From contig OX411559.1 in assembly GCA_948146395.1 (NCBI GenBank), positions 30,968,708-31,032,707 on the forward strand: 64,000 nt of DNA, written 5' to 3'. The stretch is from Fragum whitleyi (Eukaryota > Mollusca > Bivalvia > Cardiida > Cardiidae). Positions 11,000-23,035 of this stretch are shown piece after piece. The notes beneath the pieces were generated by a model. That model saw only the letters and a list, made by a program, of their open reading frames with translations, did no database searches and had not been told where the DNA came from. The position numbers and the translations under genes are program-made. Numbering within the stretch: the first letter of the stretch is position 1; the number at the start of each line of letters is the position of its first letter.

Positions 11000-12058
11000 A
11001 TAGCTTCATATCGTATAATTTAAAATATCAAAGCAAAAATATGAAGATTTCTAAATAACTACAAAGATTGTTTATGGACTATTTTCCGCGGAAGCTAACA
11101 AATGCGTTATAAAATTAGTTTTGATTTAGTTAGGAAACCATTTTCCAGCCAATCAGAATGAATGGATCTTCGTAAACACAATTGGAATTAACTTATATAA
11201 ATATAACATAACGATCATTAGGTCCACTGTCAGTCCATATCTCTCTCCGGCGCACCAACTTTTGCTAAGCCACTGATGAGACAATTGAGCATACCGCAAA
11301 GCACTTTTGTCAAAAACCGCAAATAGTTTTGTTCGAATCCCAAACCCCTGACATTTTTCGCCCTATCAAGATAATCGTAGTCAAGCTCCTTTTATGGTAT
11401 TTTGAAAATACCTGATCTTGGCCGTTTGGAGATATCAAGATTATTTTAGAGATTTGAACTTGATACCGCTGAATTGAAAGGACAGGTGTTCATTAGTATC
11501 GTCAAATAAGATAAATCATTCAAATGGAATTACCAAATGTAGACAGAAGAAATATTTCATCAACAAATTACGCGAATAAAATAGGTTTGGTTCGGAAATA
11601 AATTGTTTGGCAATGTTTATAAAGGAAGAACATTCCTAATCCATTATTTATCGAACAAGTATGCTAACAGAATGTCTGGTTTATTTTTGTTTTTAATTTC
11701 GAGTTTCGAAATTTCAGTTGATTTATTCGTCTAACTTGAATCAATGCAAAACACATTTTATTGAATCTATAGTACTTTCAACGATCACAGACTTTCGTCA
11801 AGTAAAAACTCATATTAGCATCTGCTTTCGAACAGTCTGATCTGAGTCTTAATTCTAAGCTCTGTAGAGAGATACTAACACAATATCTTCTTTAAATGAC
11901 ACTCATTGGTTTCTAGAGCTACAGCTTAAAAAAGGTACGCATTTATAAGGTACCCCCTCCATAGGATCAAATGACCACGATTTGTAATACGAGTGCAAAA
12001 ATGTCAAAGACGACAACGACGTAAGATAATTAACCGACGACGAAAATGCATCTTTTCT
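11000..12058. other. Intergenic stretch without recognised gene
   Basis: No open frame of note and no repeat partner was noticed. The tetranucleotide-poor, AT-rich sequence looks like ordinary intergenic DNA, or the far intron of the BMP-like gene whose transcript runs leftward from 14.4 kb. Confidence 0.4.
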
Positions 12059-12473
12059 TTACAATTAACAACAATGTGAAATTGACAAGATAAATGATTT
12101 TAGAACGATTTCGGAATGATATTGAATGAGTGTGTGAAGCGATTTATGAATGAAATTAAAGAGAGATAATTCAAATTGGACGAAGTAAGCGATATTTATT
12201 ACCCCCTTAAAAAAATCACGTTCTTTCCAATTTGCGTATCTTCAATTCCAATTAGATTTTAAATTCCACCGCAAACAATAAAAATTGTGGATTAATTTTA
12301 TAAATTTCAATTTTAATGTTGACAGTTTAGGACGATTTCGATTTTTTAAACAATTTCAGAGCGTTTTTGAGATTTGAGTAAGCGTTAAGGATAAACGAAC
12401 GGAGCGCTTAGTGAGCGATTTAGAACGGTTTTGACCGATGTGAATGTCAATTACAAGATGTTACTAACTGTAG
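12059..12473 (-). mobile_element. MITE family A, complete copy
   Basis: It begins ttacaattaacaacaatgtg and ends 'tgttactaactgta', both diverged forms of the family's terminal inverted repeat, with 'gaatgagtgtgtgaagcg' and 'gagcgcttagtgagcgattt' inside. Orientation is opposite to the copy at 6524. Confidence 0.75.
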
Positions 12474-12961
12474 CCGAGTAAAGAAAATAATATTTATATA
12501 TTTCTGTAGTATTAGCGAGTGTCTGCGTATGTATGGAACATAATCTTTCGTTTCATTAATCAAAGATCAAAGTACTCATGCTAAATCCTCATTAAGTTTT
12601 ATGTGTTTTTCCACAAATGATCTTCGTCTGTGTGTTGAATTACAGAGTACAATTAGGACCAATGATTGTTCGTTCGCGATACTCAATTGGTGTATTTCGA
12701 AATGGTCAAAAAGTCATATTCAAACTTTCTATTATATAAGCATATACATTGTAGATACTCCGAACTTTTAACAAACTTTTTTTTGTTATGGAGTTAAAGT
12801 ATATTTTGACTTGTCTCCAATTTTTGGGCGAGGGTTGATAGTAAAACTTTCAAAATTTGATATAAATTGTGTTTGCTACACACTTGTTCTAGGTCTACAA
12901 TCATTTGCGTAGGACGACTTGTATCGAGTCTGCAAGGGCTCTGATAATATTTATTTGTTCG

Positions 12962-13155
12962 TTTGAATGAGTTTTACGCCGCTTTCTACGATCTTGCAGT
13001 CATTTCGATGCGGCCTGAGCACCCAACGATAGATTTCTGATTATTTTTTGCACCAGTAATACCTAAATATCCTTTCCTAGCCTAAAGCTGTTATCGAACC
13101 CGGGGCCTCTAGATTCTGAGTTATTCGCGCTACTAACTGCGCTATGACGGTCTTT
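12962..13155 (-). mobile_element. SINE family 1, internally deleted
   Basis: It starts gtttgaatgagttttacgcc (tail, reverse) and ends 'gcgctatgacggtc' (head). The body between 'ctaaagctgttatc' and the tRNA-like part is shortened compared with other copies. Confidence 0.75.
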
Positions 13156-13159
13156 GAGA

Positions 13160-14035
13160 ATGATCTTGTGGAAACCGACATAAATGTTTCGTATAAAGCT
13201 TCCACTAGTTTGCTTCATATGTAATATGAGTGACATATATAAGTGACAGTTTATGTCAAAATTAATCCATAAGTGAAACCCACGATCTCTATCTATTTAG
13301 GACTCGTATTTGTGTTTGATATTGGGGAGTCATTGACTCCTCACCTCAGAAATCCAGGGGGTCAAATCTGAATTTAAAGGGGTCAAAACGCCAGAAAAAG
13401 CAAATCTAAAGTAGAATTTGTATATTTCAAAGTCACCTTGACATTTTCTTGTTATGTTATGGAACAACTAATTAATTTGTAGAACTTAAGATGGTAATCT
13501 ATAAAAATCGTAAGTATAAAACCATGTTCTGACTCTTAGTAATTCCTGTAAGGGGTCAAAATGTATTCCTTCGGAGAAATTTCTAGGGGTCAAATTAAGA
13601 TATCTTCAGATTTTTTATTTTATTTTTTTAGGGGGGGGGGGGAAGTGTCAAAACCCCGGTTTAAGAGTCAAACACGAGCCCTGCTATCTATATGAAATTT
13701 TAAAAATTGACCTTGACCCAGGACCTTACATGAAATATTCAAAATAAATGAGTTGTAAGATACTTCAATCTGCGCACAGTCTCATAATTAAAGAACCATA
13801 CTGTCGAGTTTATTTTGATATATATTTGTAAATACCCCAGCTGTGCGCTCTGAGTACAATAAGCTGACAGGTCAAGGTCAAAGTCAAATGTTAAAATTGA
13901 GGACTTCAATTTTCTAATTTGACCTTGACCTGTAAGTATATGTAAATTGTAAAATACTCATATTTTCAATATCAAATGTTAAAATTGAGAAACCCAATTT
14001 GAACATTTGACCTCGATCTTAATAATTTTGTCGTA
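13160..14035. other. Probable intron 1 of the BMP-like gene, no other feature
   Basis: This lies just downstream (minus strand) of the splice donor of the BMP-like exon. It holds a G12 run near 13631-13642, repeated 'ggggtcaaa' phrases at about 13330-13670, and inverted 'caaggtcaaatgttaaaattgag' phrases at 13870-13990. No second BMP exon is visible here. Confidence 0.45.
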
Positions 14036-14040
14036 CTCAC

Positions 14041-14428
14041 CGTGATTAATGAAACTTCGTATGACGTCTGTGCTGCTTAATTCTATAGATTGTCCAATCG
14101 TGAGATTCACTGTGGTGTGAAAAGTAGCATCATCGGCTGATTCGTCATCACCGTCTCCGCTATTCGCTTGTAACGATTTATACAAGTCTATCATGTATCT
14201 AGGGGCCGAATTATCATACCCATGTTTCACTGATCGCGGACGTTGATGTAATCCTAATAATTCCAAAATTTCCAGCTGGACCCGGGTTTGTCTGCGCGGA
14301 TCGTTTTTGTCTATGAGAACTGTTTGGTGGAGTCCGTTGTCGGCCCAAAACTCGGAGCCAGCAATGAATGATATAGTTTTGAGACAGATGAATGAAAATA
14401 GAACACACGTGATAGAAGTTGCTGCCAT
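14041..14428 (-). CDS. BMP5-8/60A-like TGF-beta ligand, first coding exon (partial gene)
   Basis: The exon encodes 129 residues plus one base. A signal peptide (hydrophobic residues about 7-24) is followed by a prodomain segment in which 'EILELLGLHQRPR' and 'SAPRYMIDLYKSL' are typical of BMP5/6/7/8 and fly Gbb proregions. The end 'VIRSFINH' matches the family position 'MSFVNL', where vertebrate BMP5/7 exon 1 also ends. The donor is G|gtgagt (bases 14040-14035 on the minus strand), so the longer open frame to 13979 is intron read-through. Secreted growth-factor precursors of this family dimerise and signal through BMP receptors; the mature cystine-knot domain is not in the window. The start is the only Met before the signal peptide. 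Remaining exons must lie farther left, beyond visible evidence or outside the window. Confidence 0.85.
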
Positions 14429-14462
14429 GTTGATGCGAAGTTTGTGATGGATTGCCGTAGGT

Positions 14463-14470
14463 CTTTTATA
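14463..14470 (-). promoter_or_regulatory. TATA box upstream of the BMP-like exon
   Basis: TATAAAAG on the minus strand, about 35 bp before the start codon at 14428. If used, the 5' leader would be only about 10-15 nt, so an alternative upstream start with an untranslated exon is possible. Confidence 0.5.
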
Positions 14471-14479
14471 TCCACAAAA

Positions 14480-14980
14480 ACCGCCTACATCTTGAATTTA
14501 ATTGACTGAAATGTAATAAATCAACATAATAATTACTAGTTTATAAATGAAGGTACTGAATTTAAGCACACATTTCATAATATAAGAACACTTGTCATAA
14601 TTTTATTCGGATATACTACAGTAAAACTTGTTTTAAGCAACCACTTATAGAACCAAACACACACACATGGCCGCTTTATATACGTTTTGTTTTCAAATAA
14701 GAAAAAATAATTTTTTGACTTGAAAATGGGTATAATTGCGAAATTTAAAATGACCCTATGTTGTTAAAACTCAATAGAATCGTCTCAGACGATTCTGATG
14801 AGTTTAAACAAGAAAGAATTCTTTTTCAATAATCTCTATCTACTTTTTAAGATATTTGATTTAAAAGAGGGAATTTTGAAAAAGAGCGTTTTTTCTTTAA
14901 AAAATGATCGCGTAATAGAAGTGGTCGCTGAAGCAAGATTAGCTGTACTCGTCCCTAGGATGCATAAAGCATATTTCATT
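14480..14980. other. Upstream region of the BMP-like gene
   Basis: Non-coding. It contains a nine-bp hairpin agaatcgtctcagacgattc at about 14777-14796. No other element is recognised. Confidence 0.35.
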
Positions 14981-14983
14981 AAT

Positions 14984-15377
14984 GTTTTTCGGCCGGTTAT
15001 CGAGAAATAACGGTAGATTATCATATGATAAACCGCTAAACCAAAGAAATGAACAAATGGTTATAACCGGCTTTCGGTCATTTTATGACGTAATCTATGT
15101 GGGACACAATAAATGACGTCATCATGAACGCTGTCTAGTTATCACTTGCAAAATGACGCGCTTTATGAGAAAGTATCCCAAAGAGTTCACATTTTATCTC
15201 AATTTTGCATTTAAGATACTAGTATATTTAAGAAATCGTCTGTTTATCGAGTAAGAAGATTAATAATTCATTTCGTTAACAGCAAAAGCTATATTTTCAC
15301 AAGTGAAAATATAGCTTCTCTTTTCCCGAAATGAAATACAAATCAATCTTACACTGAAACAAACGATTATTCTCTGT
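14984..15377. mobile_element. MITE family D, complete copy
   Basis: About 390 bp. One end has cggttatcgagaaataacgg plus a small hairpin. The other end is a long palindrome (aaaagctatattttcacaag and its inverse) followed by 'acactgaaacaaacgattat'. Matching copies are at 44098-44520 and, interrupted, at 26248-27780. Non-coding. Confidence 0.75.
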
Positions 15378-15489
15378 ATTTTTAACAATGTTTCCAAACC
15401 ATAGTCTTAGTACATAAAATTACTAACGCATATACAAAAGTGGAAAATGTGAAACGATGTAATTCCTCCTCTCACTCAGGGCTTTTAAA

Positions 15490-15716
15490 CTGATTGATTG
15501 AATGAATGGAGTTTTACGCTGCTTTCATCAATTTTTCAGCAAATCGCGGCGGCTTGAATCCTAACAATGGATTCCTGGTATTTCTCTCACCAGTATTATC
15601 ATTACATCCTTTCCTAGCCTCTAGCTGCCATCTCACATAGGTCTACGATTATCGACCAATTGGTGAAAGACAAATAGTCGGAAAGAATGAGTGCCACCGT
15701 TGGGGATCGAACCAGC
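15490..15716 (-). mobile_element. SINE family 1, head-truncated
   Basis: The tail (gattgattgaatgaatggag, 'acgctgctttca') and body are present. The copy stops at 'ggggatcgaacc', inside the B-box, so most of the tRNA-like head is missing. Confidence 0.75.
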
Positions 15717-16155
15717 AGTTTGGGAGAAATCAAGACTTAGAAACAGAGACGCTCGCATTGAAATACTTTGCGATGGAAAAAAACAACAACAAACAATAAC
15801 AACAACAACAGCAGCTGATAAATAGTAATATATGAGCAGCCACACTCATAAGTGTACACATTATCAAATTAAATAATTAAAATTTATCAAAATGACAAAG
15901 GTGTTAATTTTTAAAGATTTATCCCTACGTTTGATCCATTCAGGATATGAAGGCGAATCAAAATTAATGTTACCTGATTGAGATGACTATAAGCGGCGGT
16001 TATCAGAATAATGACCTTGTCAAGCGAATTCAAGAACGAATGAGTATGATTCTTACATTTCTTTCACTTCTGGGTATTCAAGAATTCGAAGAATTTCTTG
16101 TTTGTGTGTGTATGCTTTTCATGTAAATAGACACACTTTACTTGCGTATGCAATA
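15717..16155. other. Stretch without recognised feature
   Basis: Contains a low-complexity aacaacaac run near 15780-15810. No gene or repeat partner was noticed. Confidence 0.35.
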
Positions 16156-16156
16156 A

Positions 16157-16719
16157 ACAAGAGGACCATGATGAGCCTAGATCGCTCACCTGAGTCTCTT
16201 TGACCCCTGAGACATCACATTAATTCAATAGGCAGATGTCAACAAGGAGATAATTTCTACATAAGATCAATATCATGGAATGTTTTTAGCCAAAAGCAAG
16301 AAAACAATGCCTTTTCACTCTCTGATTCTATATGAAAGGGATACACCCAGTCAGAGCCCAAATGTGACCCCAGGGTCTTGATATGAAAAATCTTGGTAGA
16401 GGTTCCCTAGATGATGCTACATACTAAATGTGAAAGCTGTCTGCTTTCTGGTTTCAGAGAAGAAGATTTTTGAAGATTTTCAAATTTTAACCCTATTTGT
16501 TAAGGATAAAGGGTAAGTTAAGAGTGGATTTCACTTATTTGAACAACTTTGGTAGATCTTGACCCAAGGATCATCCCTGTCAAGTTGAATCAAAATTGGC
16601 CCACTGGTTTAGGAGAAGATGTTTAAAGAAATTGTGGACGACGCACGACGCACGACTGACGCCGGACATTGTACGATCACAATAGCTCACCTTGAGCACT
16701 TCGTGCTCAGGTTAGCTAA
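16157..16719 (+). mobile_element. Dispersed repeat with terminal 'gctcacc..ggttagct' palindrome
   Basis: It starts 'gaggaccatgatgagcctag' and ends in the hairpin tagctcaccttgagcacttc / gtgctcaggttagcta. The interior phrases ('gatcttgacccaaggatcat', 'tgtggacgacgcacgacgca') resemble those at about 34.5-35.2 kb. Repeats with this ending are, from general knowledge, common in bivalve genomes. Non-coding. Confidence 0.6.
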
Positions 16720-17189
16720 AAATCATATTTTTTTCTTTGTAGCTCCACCGCTCATAAAAAATATATAGCTTCTATCATTCACTCAATGACATTTCGCTTA
16801 TAATATAACTAACGATTATCCCCTGTCACAGTTTCTAATTTCAAACCAAGATTTAGAAAAGATAGAAGGATTATGATTTTATCTCTTTTCATCAAATAGT
16901 CATTGGGCAACCGAGTTTTCCGCTGTCTACTACTGCAGTTTAAATATTGCAAATAACCCTTATCTTGCTAAATTTAAAATCTGTTAGGAAAAAAATGCCA
17001 ATATTCAGGATATTTCAAACATTCTGGCGTTAGTGTTAAATGGAAAACAGACAGTGTAGATTAAGATCAGACTACACGTCAGTGCAGTCTGATCTGGAGC
17101 TTAACTGTCTTCAATAGTTTTATGTGCAACAGAAATGTGTCATGAACTTGCCAGCATGTTAATCGGGTTAATCCCAGTTTAGTTTAATC
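16720..17189. other. Stretch without recognised feature
   Basis: No coding potential and no repeat partner was noticed. A 14-bp inverted pair around 'cagtctgatctgg' / 'gatcagactacacgtcagtg' at 17066-17097 is the only structure. Confidence 0.3.
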
Positions 17190-17403
17190 TTACGCGGCAC
17201 TCATCCTTTCATACTGTTTGTCTTTCACTAATCGGTTGATAATCGTAGACCTATGTGACCTATATATCAGCTGGAGGCTAGGAAAGGATGTGATGGTTGT
17301 ACTGATGTGAAAAAAGACCCGGAATCCATTGTTATGTGCTCCAGCCGCCGCGATATAACTGAAATGCTGTTGAAAGCGGCGTAAGAGCCCATTCAAACAA
17401 ACA
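17190..17403 (+). mobile_element. SINE family 1, 5'-truncated
   Basis: Lacks the tRNA-like head. It begins at 'cgcggcactcatcctttc' and runs through the complete body to the 'gcggcgtaagagcccattca' tail with aaacaaacaca. Confidence 0.8.
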
Positions 17404-17589
17404 CACTAACGTTTAATCTTATCGAATTTCACTAAACACAAAACTTAGGCTGAAATGCTACTAAATAGTTACGTGGAGCCATTGGAAAACATTTAGACAA
17501 ACAGAAAAGAAAGGACCTTTGCTTGTAACACAATTTTATCTTCGATAGTAATGTTTCTTGATCTAACTTGAAGACTTCGTGTTTACCTA

Positions 17590-17770
17590 TTTCAAATTTC
17601 AGACAGATTTTGAATGTTCGCTGCGTGCAGGATGAATACGTTTGCGAAGTTTCGGTTTTAAAACATGGTACCCAGCTTTGAACCTACACACTTAGATGAC
17701 AACAATTTTTGAACGTTCGCGAATGTTTTATCCTTCTAAACGCAAGGTCTATTCCGCCGTCTGCAACTAC
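17590..17770. mobile_element. Diverged palindromic MITE
   Basis: Arms of the 'gcgtgcaggatgaatacgtt' type face 'atccttctaaacgcaaggtc', as in the palindrome at 23.82 kb. Weak match, non-coding. Confidence 0.4.
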
Positions 17771-18058
17771 CGATTTACCTTCCCTTTTCTTTCTTAATAG
17801 TTTAGGTTCTCTTTCAGTCTAATGAATTAGTTCTGAATGAGAGCCGAATTATCTTCCTATCCTAGTTGATTATTTTGTCAAACGATTTCTGCCGAAAGAC
17901 ATGTTGAAAGTAAAACACTTTGTGCAAGGGGGGGGGGGTAAGTATTAACCCTTTCCTGTTTTACAAAATTTTGGACCTATCCACATTCAAAGGTTTTGCA
18001 GACGAAAATTTAAAGTAGATTTAATTAGAAAAATAACCATTCAGTAGGGTAGAAAATA

Positions 18059-18112
18059 ATGTGGAAAAAGAAGAAATTGCTTGTCAGAAGCAATTTCTTC
18101 TTTTTTCACAAT
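18059..18112. repeat. Perfect hairpin
   Basis: The arm gaaaaagaagaaattgctt (from about 18062) pairs with aagcaatttcttcttttttc, with a loop of about five bases (gtcag). No second copy was seen. Confidence 0.65.
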
Positions 18113-18119
18113 GTTTTCT

Positions 18120-19428
18120 CAAGCATAAAATCGCAGACACGTAAAAAGCAGGGATCTAAAAACCAAGGGTTCAACGTCAAATCATCAGTTAACGGACAGT
18201 CATTTATGACAACTAGACTTGGTATAGATTTACAATTATTTGGTGCCGAAATATTGTATCGGAAGGTCTCTTTCAGATAAAGGTACATGTCGGTAGCTCA
18301 CAGTCCGTTTCTAGAGGCAATGACTTTTCATACGAAAGACCATCCGTGAAATGCGGAAAGTGTCGGCTTTGATCAGACTGCGAATTGCGCAGGCTGACAG
18401 TGACGAGTCAAGATCGAAATTATTCAACAATTTAATACCAGTTCTAAGTACAGATTTCAAAACTATTTTACAGAAAGTCTATCTATGCAAGTCGTGAAAC
18501 ATATTCGAAGCTAAACATACAACTTTCAATAACTTCAAGATCTAACAAAACTTTCAAACATTTCAACAAACACAAAACGAAACTGAAGTATTTTCATATC
18601 CCATGTGAATAGCCAAGCTACGATCCTTTTGATATCACGTTATCTTTGAAAAATCCAGATTTAATATCAATTTGTTAAACTTTTGATAAAACCACCTGTT
18701 TTTGACTGTTATTTAATGATCCTTCACGTTTAAATGTGAACTGCACCAAAAGAATGTAATTACACACAAAGAAAATCACGGTGTATACAAAATACGAGAG
18801 GCGCCCAAAGGGATTTACCTGTCTGAGGCTATTTTTAGTAACATACGAATAACCTACGGAGTGGGCTAGTGCATTAAAGTCATATATGAGAAGACGGAAT
18901 GTTATGTGCTTACATGGATTTTCCATTAATTATCTGTAGCCCACAATCAATCCAAAATTCACTCATCACACAAATCTACTCGCACTGAAAAAATCGAATT
19001 GCAAAACCGTCTAAACGTTTAGAAGAAAACATATTTTAACGAAATTCAGACCGTGACGAACATAGCTAAGTACTTGGTAAAAAGAAAACGTATTATGATG
19101 AAATTCAGCGACTAAGCGGCCAGATGGATTCAAAATATCAGAAAAAAATGTCATCTTCAGCTTTCAGATTCACAATGCGTCCCGGCTTGAGGTCAATACG
19201 TGGCCTGCGTTCAGGATTGCGTTATGCGAATGATTTATGAAAATTGTATTCCATGTTGTACGTATGTATTCTGCGGGCATTGCGGGGATTCGCAAAACTT
19301 TTCACGAACGCCAGGCCGTTTTCACCCCGAACGCAGGGAACGTATACCTCGGCATAGATCAACCTATATTCAAGGACGTCAGAACCCACAGCTCCTCCCA
19401 GCCAAAAGAATATATTTGTGACCCGACA
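18120..19428. other. Intergenic stretch without recognised gene
   Basis: It contains a family C-like hairpin phrase near 18360-18410 ('gtgtcggctttgatcagact' ... 'caggctgac') and a palindrome-derived segment near 19250-19330. Open frames of 70-100 codons carry no recognisable domain. Confidence 0.4.
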
Positions 19429-19429
19429 C

Positions 19430-19680
19430 CAAAAAAAGGACCATCTGAGTAGTGCGTAAAGTGTCGACCTAGTCAGACTGCGCGGACTGCACAGACTGAC
19501 TGGGGTCGAAACTTTTCGCACTTCACCAATTTTCTGAATCTAGAATAATCCATCTGCCATATATTGAAAGATTTTTTTCAAATGCGACATGAGGTTGGTC
19601 TGTACTAGAACCAATCCCTTTTCAAATGATAATTATACGGAGTTCTCAAATGGTCCCTTTTCGCGGGACTGATCACATTT
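19430..19680 (-). mobile_element. MITE family C, single-unit copy
   Basis: On the minus strand it runs from GCGAAAAGGGACCATTTGAG through one copy of the 74-bp unit (diverged) and the 'cagtcagtctgtgcagtccg' hairpin to 'caggtcctttttttggtgtc'. It shows the ancestral form of the element at 8213-8768. Confidence 0.7.
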
Positions 19681-19699
19681 ATGTAAAAAGCAAAATTCT

Positions 19700-21430
19700 A
19701 TGGCAAATTAATATTCAAGTCAAAACTTGGAGTCAAAGATGCATTTGGGATCGCACATTTGACCTTTAAATTAATCAGAGGAAACTTAGAAAAATAAGTA
19801 TCAAACCAGTGGTTAACTGTCCTAAATTAAGTTGAAGTGATTGAGTCAATACACAATACTGATTTAGGATGAGATAAAATCAGATAACAATCCTGACCTT
19901 TAACCAACGGATTCAATTTTTTTCTTTTTATTTGTACACGAGTCAGTGCGTTACATTCAGTCTAAAAAGCCAATAACCATTACCGATGTTTGTTAAAAAA
20001 AAAAAAAAAAAAAAGAAAAAGAAAAAAGAAAAAAAACATGAACAAAACTTTGATATGCCTATCATATCAATCATTTACAACGTAAGAACTAAGCTTACGT
20101 ACGGCGTTTTGCAAAATCTTTGAAAGATGACCGACTTCAAACGTCGTCACAGTTAACCCGTCGCCCACCACCCGGATTGCCTTACGTCTGTATCTGTGGA
20201 ACTTGATAATGATGTACCGTATGTGTCCAAAAGCTACTTAAAGTCGTGCAAAGTTAAAAAGAGACGTTCGTCCCTAAATATATCGTCGCATCCGGAAATT
20301 TTATGAATGAGCGTTTAAAATGTTGACGTGTACCCATACCCTATGATAATGAATGAATACAACCGACCTTCTTTTTGAACATACACCTGTATACATCATC
20401 AGTTTTAGGGGTGCGCCTCCAGATTTATCGTTGAAAACGTTCGCGAAACGTTAACAAAATTCTACTCCGTTTTGAACGTAAACTTACGTTCAAAGCGGGA
20501 TAAATGTTCTACTGATCAAATACGTTTTGCGTCATGACCACAGCGCCGTTGACGAATAAGAGTAAGAGTTTCAGATAGAAAAAGCTGTAACCCTTTTATA
20601 TTTTTGTGTATCCTTTTAGTTCACCAAGGTAATCCATAATGTTTGCCCTGGCGGGATGAAGCCTGATAAAAGGGTCACAATAATTGCTGAGATTTATCTT
20701 TTAAGTATGGACATTAACAAACACGCAATAATAATAGGTTTGAAGCTCGTTCATTTGACGTCGTGAGATCATTTAGGGGCCAATCCCTTTTCTACCCCTT
20801 TCGACCTGTCAAAATCAGTATTCTGAATTTACAACCGATTTTTACGAAAAAAGTTTAATTTAGAAAGTTCATGAACGCTCTAGCAAGTCGTCTTATTTCC
20901 GTTCACATTCAAACATAATAACCGACCCGAAACGCTTTCTATTTCGTGATTGTTCAGATTTGACGTTCCTATTCCATTTTATTATTTCTAAATAAATAGT
21001 TTTTCTCAAAACTTTGTCCGGTGACCCATGCTGATCTTTAGCTATATTGTAGCGAAATAATTATGCTTTATATTTATCAAATAAAAATGATAAGTCTCCG
21101 GGTTTTTTCGTTCAATTCGATTTTATGAAGTTGATGCATTATCCTTCGTTGAATTCGAAGTCGCACCAAGCCATCGTTACAATGCTTATTTGACGCCAAT
21201 CTTCGAACAATAAAAATCTAACATATTTCATATTGAGTTTTATTGTAAAATATAGATTTTGGACGTATTAAGTCTGAATGAGATTTTTAGAAAAATAAAA
21301 AAGAAAAATCACTATTTTCTTATCCGATTAAAAAGAGAGCTTTTGTGAACATTTGACGCGACGTTGAAGTATGCTTTCTTTTGAGCTATATTCGCGGAAT
21401 CAAATTTTACAAAAAAAATCTAACCCGTAG
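19700..21430. other. Intergenic stretch without recognised gene
   Basis: A-rich run at 19997-20038, and a palindrome-like segment near 20425-20530 ('cgttcgcgaaacgttaac', 'acgtaaacttacgttc'). No gene is supported. Confidence 0.4.
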
Positions 21431-21431
21431 A

Positions 21432-21680
21432 CATATGAGCCTGTGCATGACATTTCCAACAATTTCACCTTTGTGCAACGTTGAGACTCAGATCACCCTG
21501 TGCACCCACACAGTCTGACCATAGTCTTCACTACACACTTTATAGATTGCTGCGGACCAAAAGTGTCTGCTCACAATCTAAGAATAATTTTAATACTTTG
21601 CGAGATCGTTGTGGCTACTCAACATCTTTCCATCAGGCACACATGAAATTGTTGGAAATGTCACGCACAGGCTCATATAA
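21432..21680. mobile_element. MITE with 34-bp terminal inverted repeats
   Basis: The left end atatgagcctgtgcatgaca (continuing 'tttccaacaatttca') faces 'tgaaattgttggaaatgtca' ... 'gcacaggctcatat' on the right. About 249 bp in total. A separate short hairpin (catgctgaa ... ttcagcatg) follows at 21700-21742. The 94-codon frame across it is not credible. Confidence 0.7.
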
Positions 21681-21744
21681 TATTTATTTTAAAAATTTCC
21701 ATGCTGAATGGTTTGGCAGTAACATATATAAATTTCAGCATGGG

Positions 21745-22375
21745 TCACCGAACAAATTTTCGTGAAAAATGTTTATATTTACAGTAACTGTACTCGAAAA
21801 CAATTACGCAAAAGGCATAAACTCTTAATACACTACACCTTATTGCATTACACATGCATGTATATCTTCATATAAATCAAAGCTCAATCCCAGACTTCTC
21901 TTAATGAAGCAAATAACGTTTAAGGGATAAAGATCGGTAAATTATATCCGCAAAAAATTGTTAATTTCTGAATTTGGTCCTTTAAAAGGGGATCGGCCAG
22001 TTGATGACGTCATGACGTCAACGCTATGTTATGAAATTCCCATTTGTGACAGATAAATGAAAGCAGATAAGTTCAGTTTTATGCATTAGGCAAGAGTTTC
22101 GGTCATTTTGAAGTTTGGACATACAATGCCTCGCGTTGTGTCCGCAGTAACCTTACGGTAAGGTGAAACAGCTTTCGTAATAGTAATACTCACTCATCAG
22201 AGAAAATTGCAAGCAAACTTTTGAAAAAACCCTGAAATATTGAAAAGTTAATTCGCCAAATCACGCCACGGCTAAATCACACCCTCTCAGTTGAATAATA
22301 ATGCAGAATACTAAACGATATGTATGAATCACGCTATGCTAAAAAAGCTATCTCTATTCTGAGTATATGTGACCC
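21745..22375. other. Stretch without recognised feature
   Basis: Non-coding and AT-rich, with a tgacgtcatgacgtca palindrome at about 22005-22020. No repeat partner was noticed. Confidence 0.35.
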
Positions 22376-22500
22376 GTCAGGCGAAAAGCGACATCATGGG
22401 CAGTACGTAAAAGATTTTGACCCAGTCAGACTGTGCCGGCTTACAAGAGTCTTTCGGATTTTCTGAATCTAGAATGGTCATTCTAGTAAAATCCAAGCTC
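22376..22500. mobile_element. MITE family C fragment
   Basis: 'caggcgaaaagcgacatcat', the cagtcagactgtgccgg hairpin part and 'ttttctgaatctagaatggtc' correspond to one end of family C. The rest is missing or too diverged. Confidence 0.5.
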
Positions 22501-22852
22501 CTCTTAATCTCTTCTGGAAACAATGTTTCAAATATTCACGATGGCGTAAATCGCATTTATGAAATGTACAAGAAATAACATATTATTAAGATTCGCAATA
22601 AAATTCACATGTTATGTGTATTACTGCTTACATAGATAGCTCCACACCCATTTACGATACTTAACGTTATCATTCAGCGGGAACACTGATGCTTTTGATG
22701 TCATATAGCCAACGTGCTAAATCACGCGCTTCGTTTCTGTGAAATTCCCCCAACTTCAAATTCATTACATTTTCATTAATTTTACAACCAGAAAGTGTAA
22801 TAAAAAATCATACACCCAGAAAGGGGATATAGAACTAATTCTAGATGTGTGA

Positions 22853-23035
22853 TCGTGTCATAATGGTTATAATTTCATTTTCACGTTGATGTGTCCATGA
22901 ATAAAGTATGATGAGATGTGTGTGTTTGTGTGTGTGTGGGGGGGGGAGGGTTCAATGCAAAGCAAAATCCACGGGCGACCTTTTGTGCACAACTCTTCTT
23001 CAATCAGGCTTGATTCATGGACACATCAAATCTAA
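22853..23035. mobile_element. MITE family F, copy 1
   Basis: The ends ttgatgtgtccatgaat and attcatggacacatcaaat are inverted repeats. The interior has a GT microsatellite and a G run (22916-22950). A second copy lies at 32556-32707. Confidence 0.7.

Noticed and set aside
11270..11310. CTGATGAG with downstream GCAAAG
   Set aside because: Core GAAA is missing and no stems pair.
14763..14815. CTGATGAG ... GAAAG after a 9-bp hairpin
   Set aside because: Stem II has no loop, the base at the cleavage position would be G, and no stem III forms.
19200..19521. Overlapping 70-99-codon frames on both strands
   Set aside because: No domain, and they lie in palindrome-derived repeat sequence.
22165..22210. 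Hammerhead-like CTGATGAG ... CGAAAG on the minus strand
   Set aside because: Stem II would have only weak pairs, and no stem I or III partner with a cleavage site is found; chance match.
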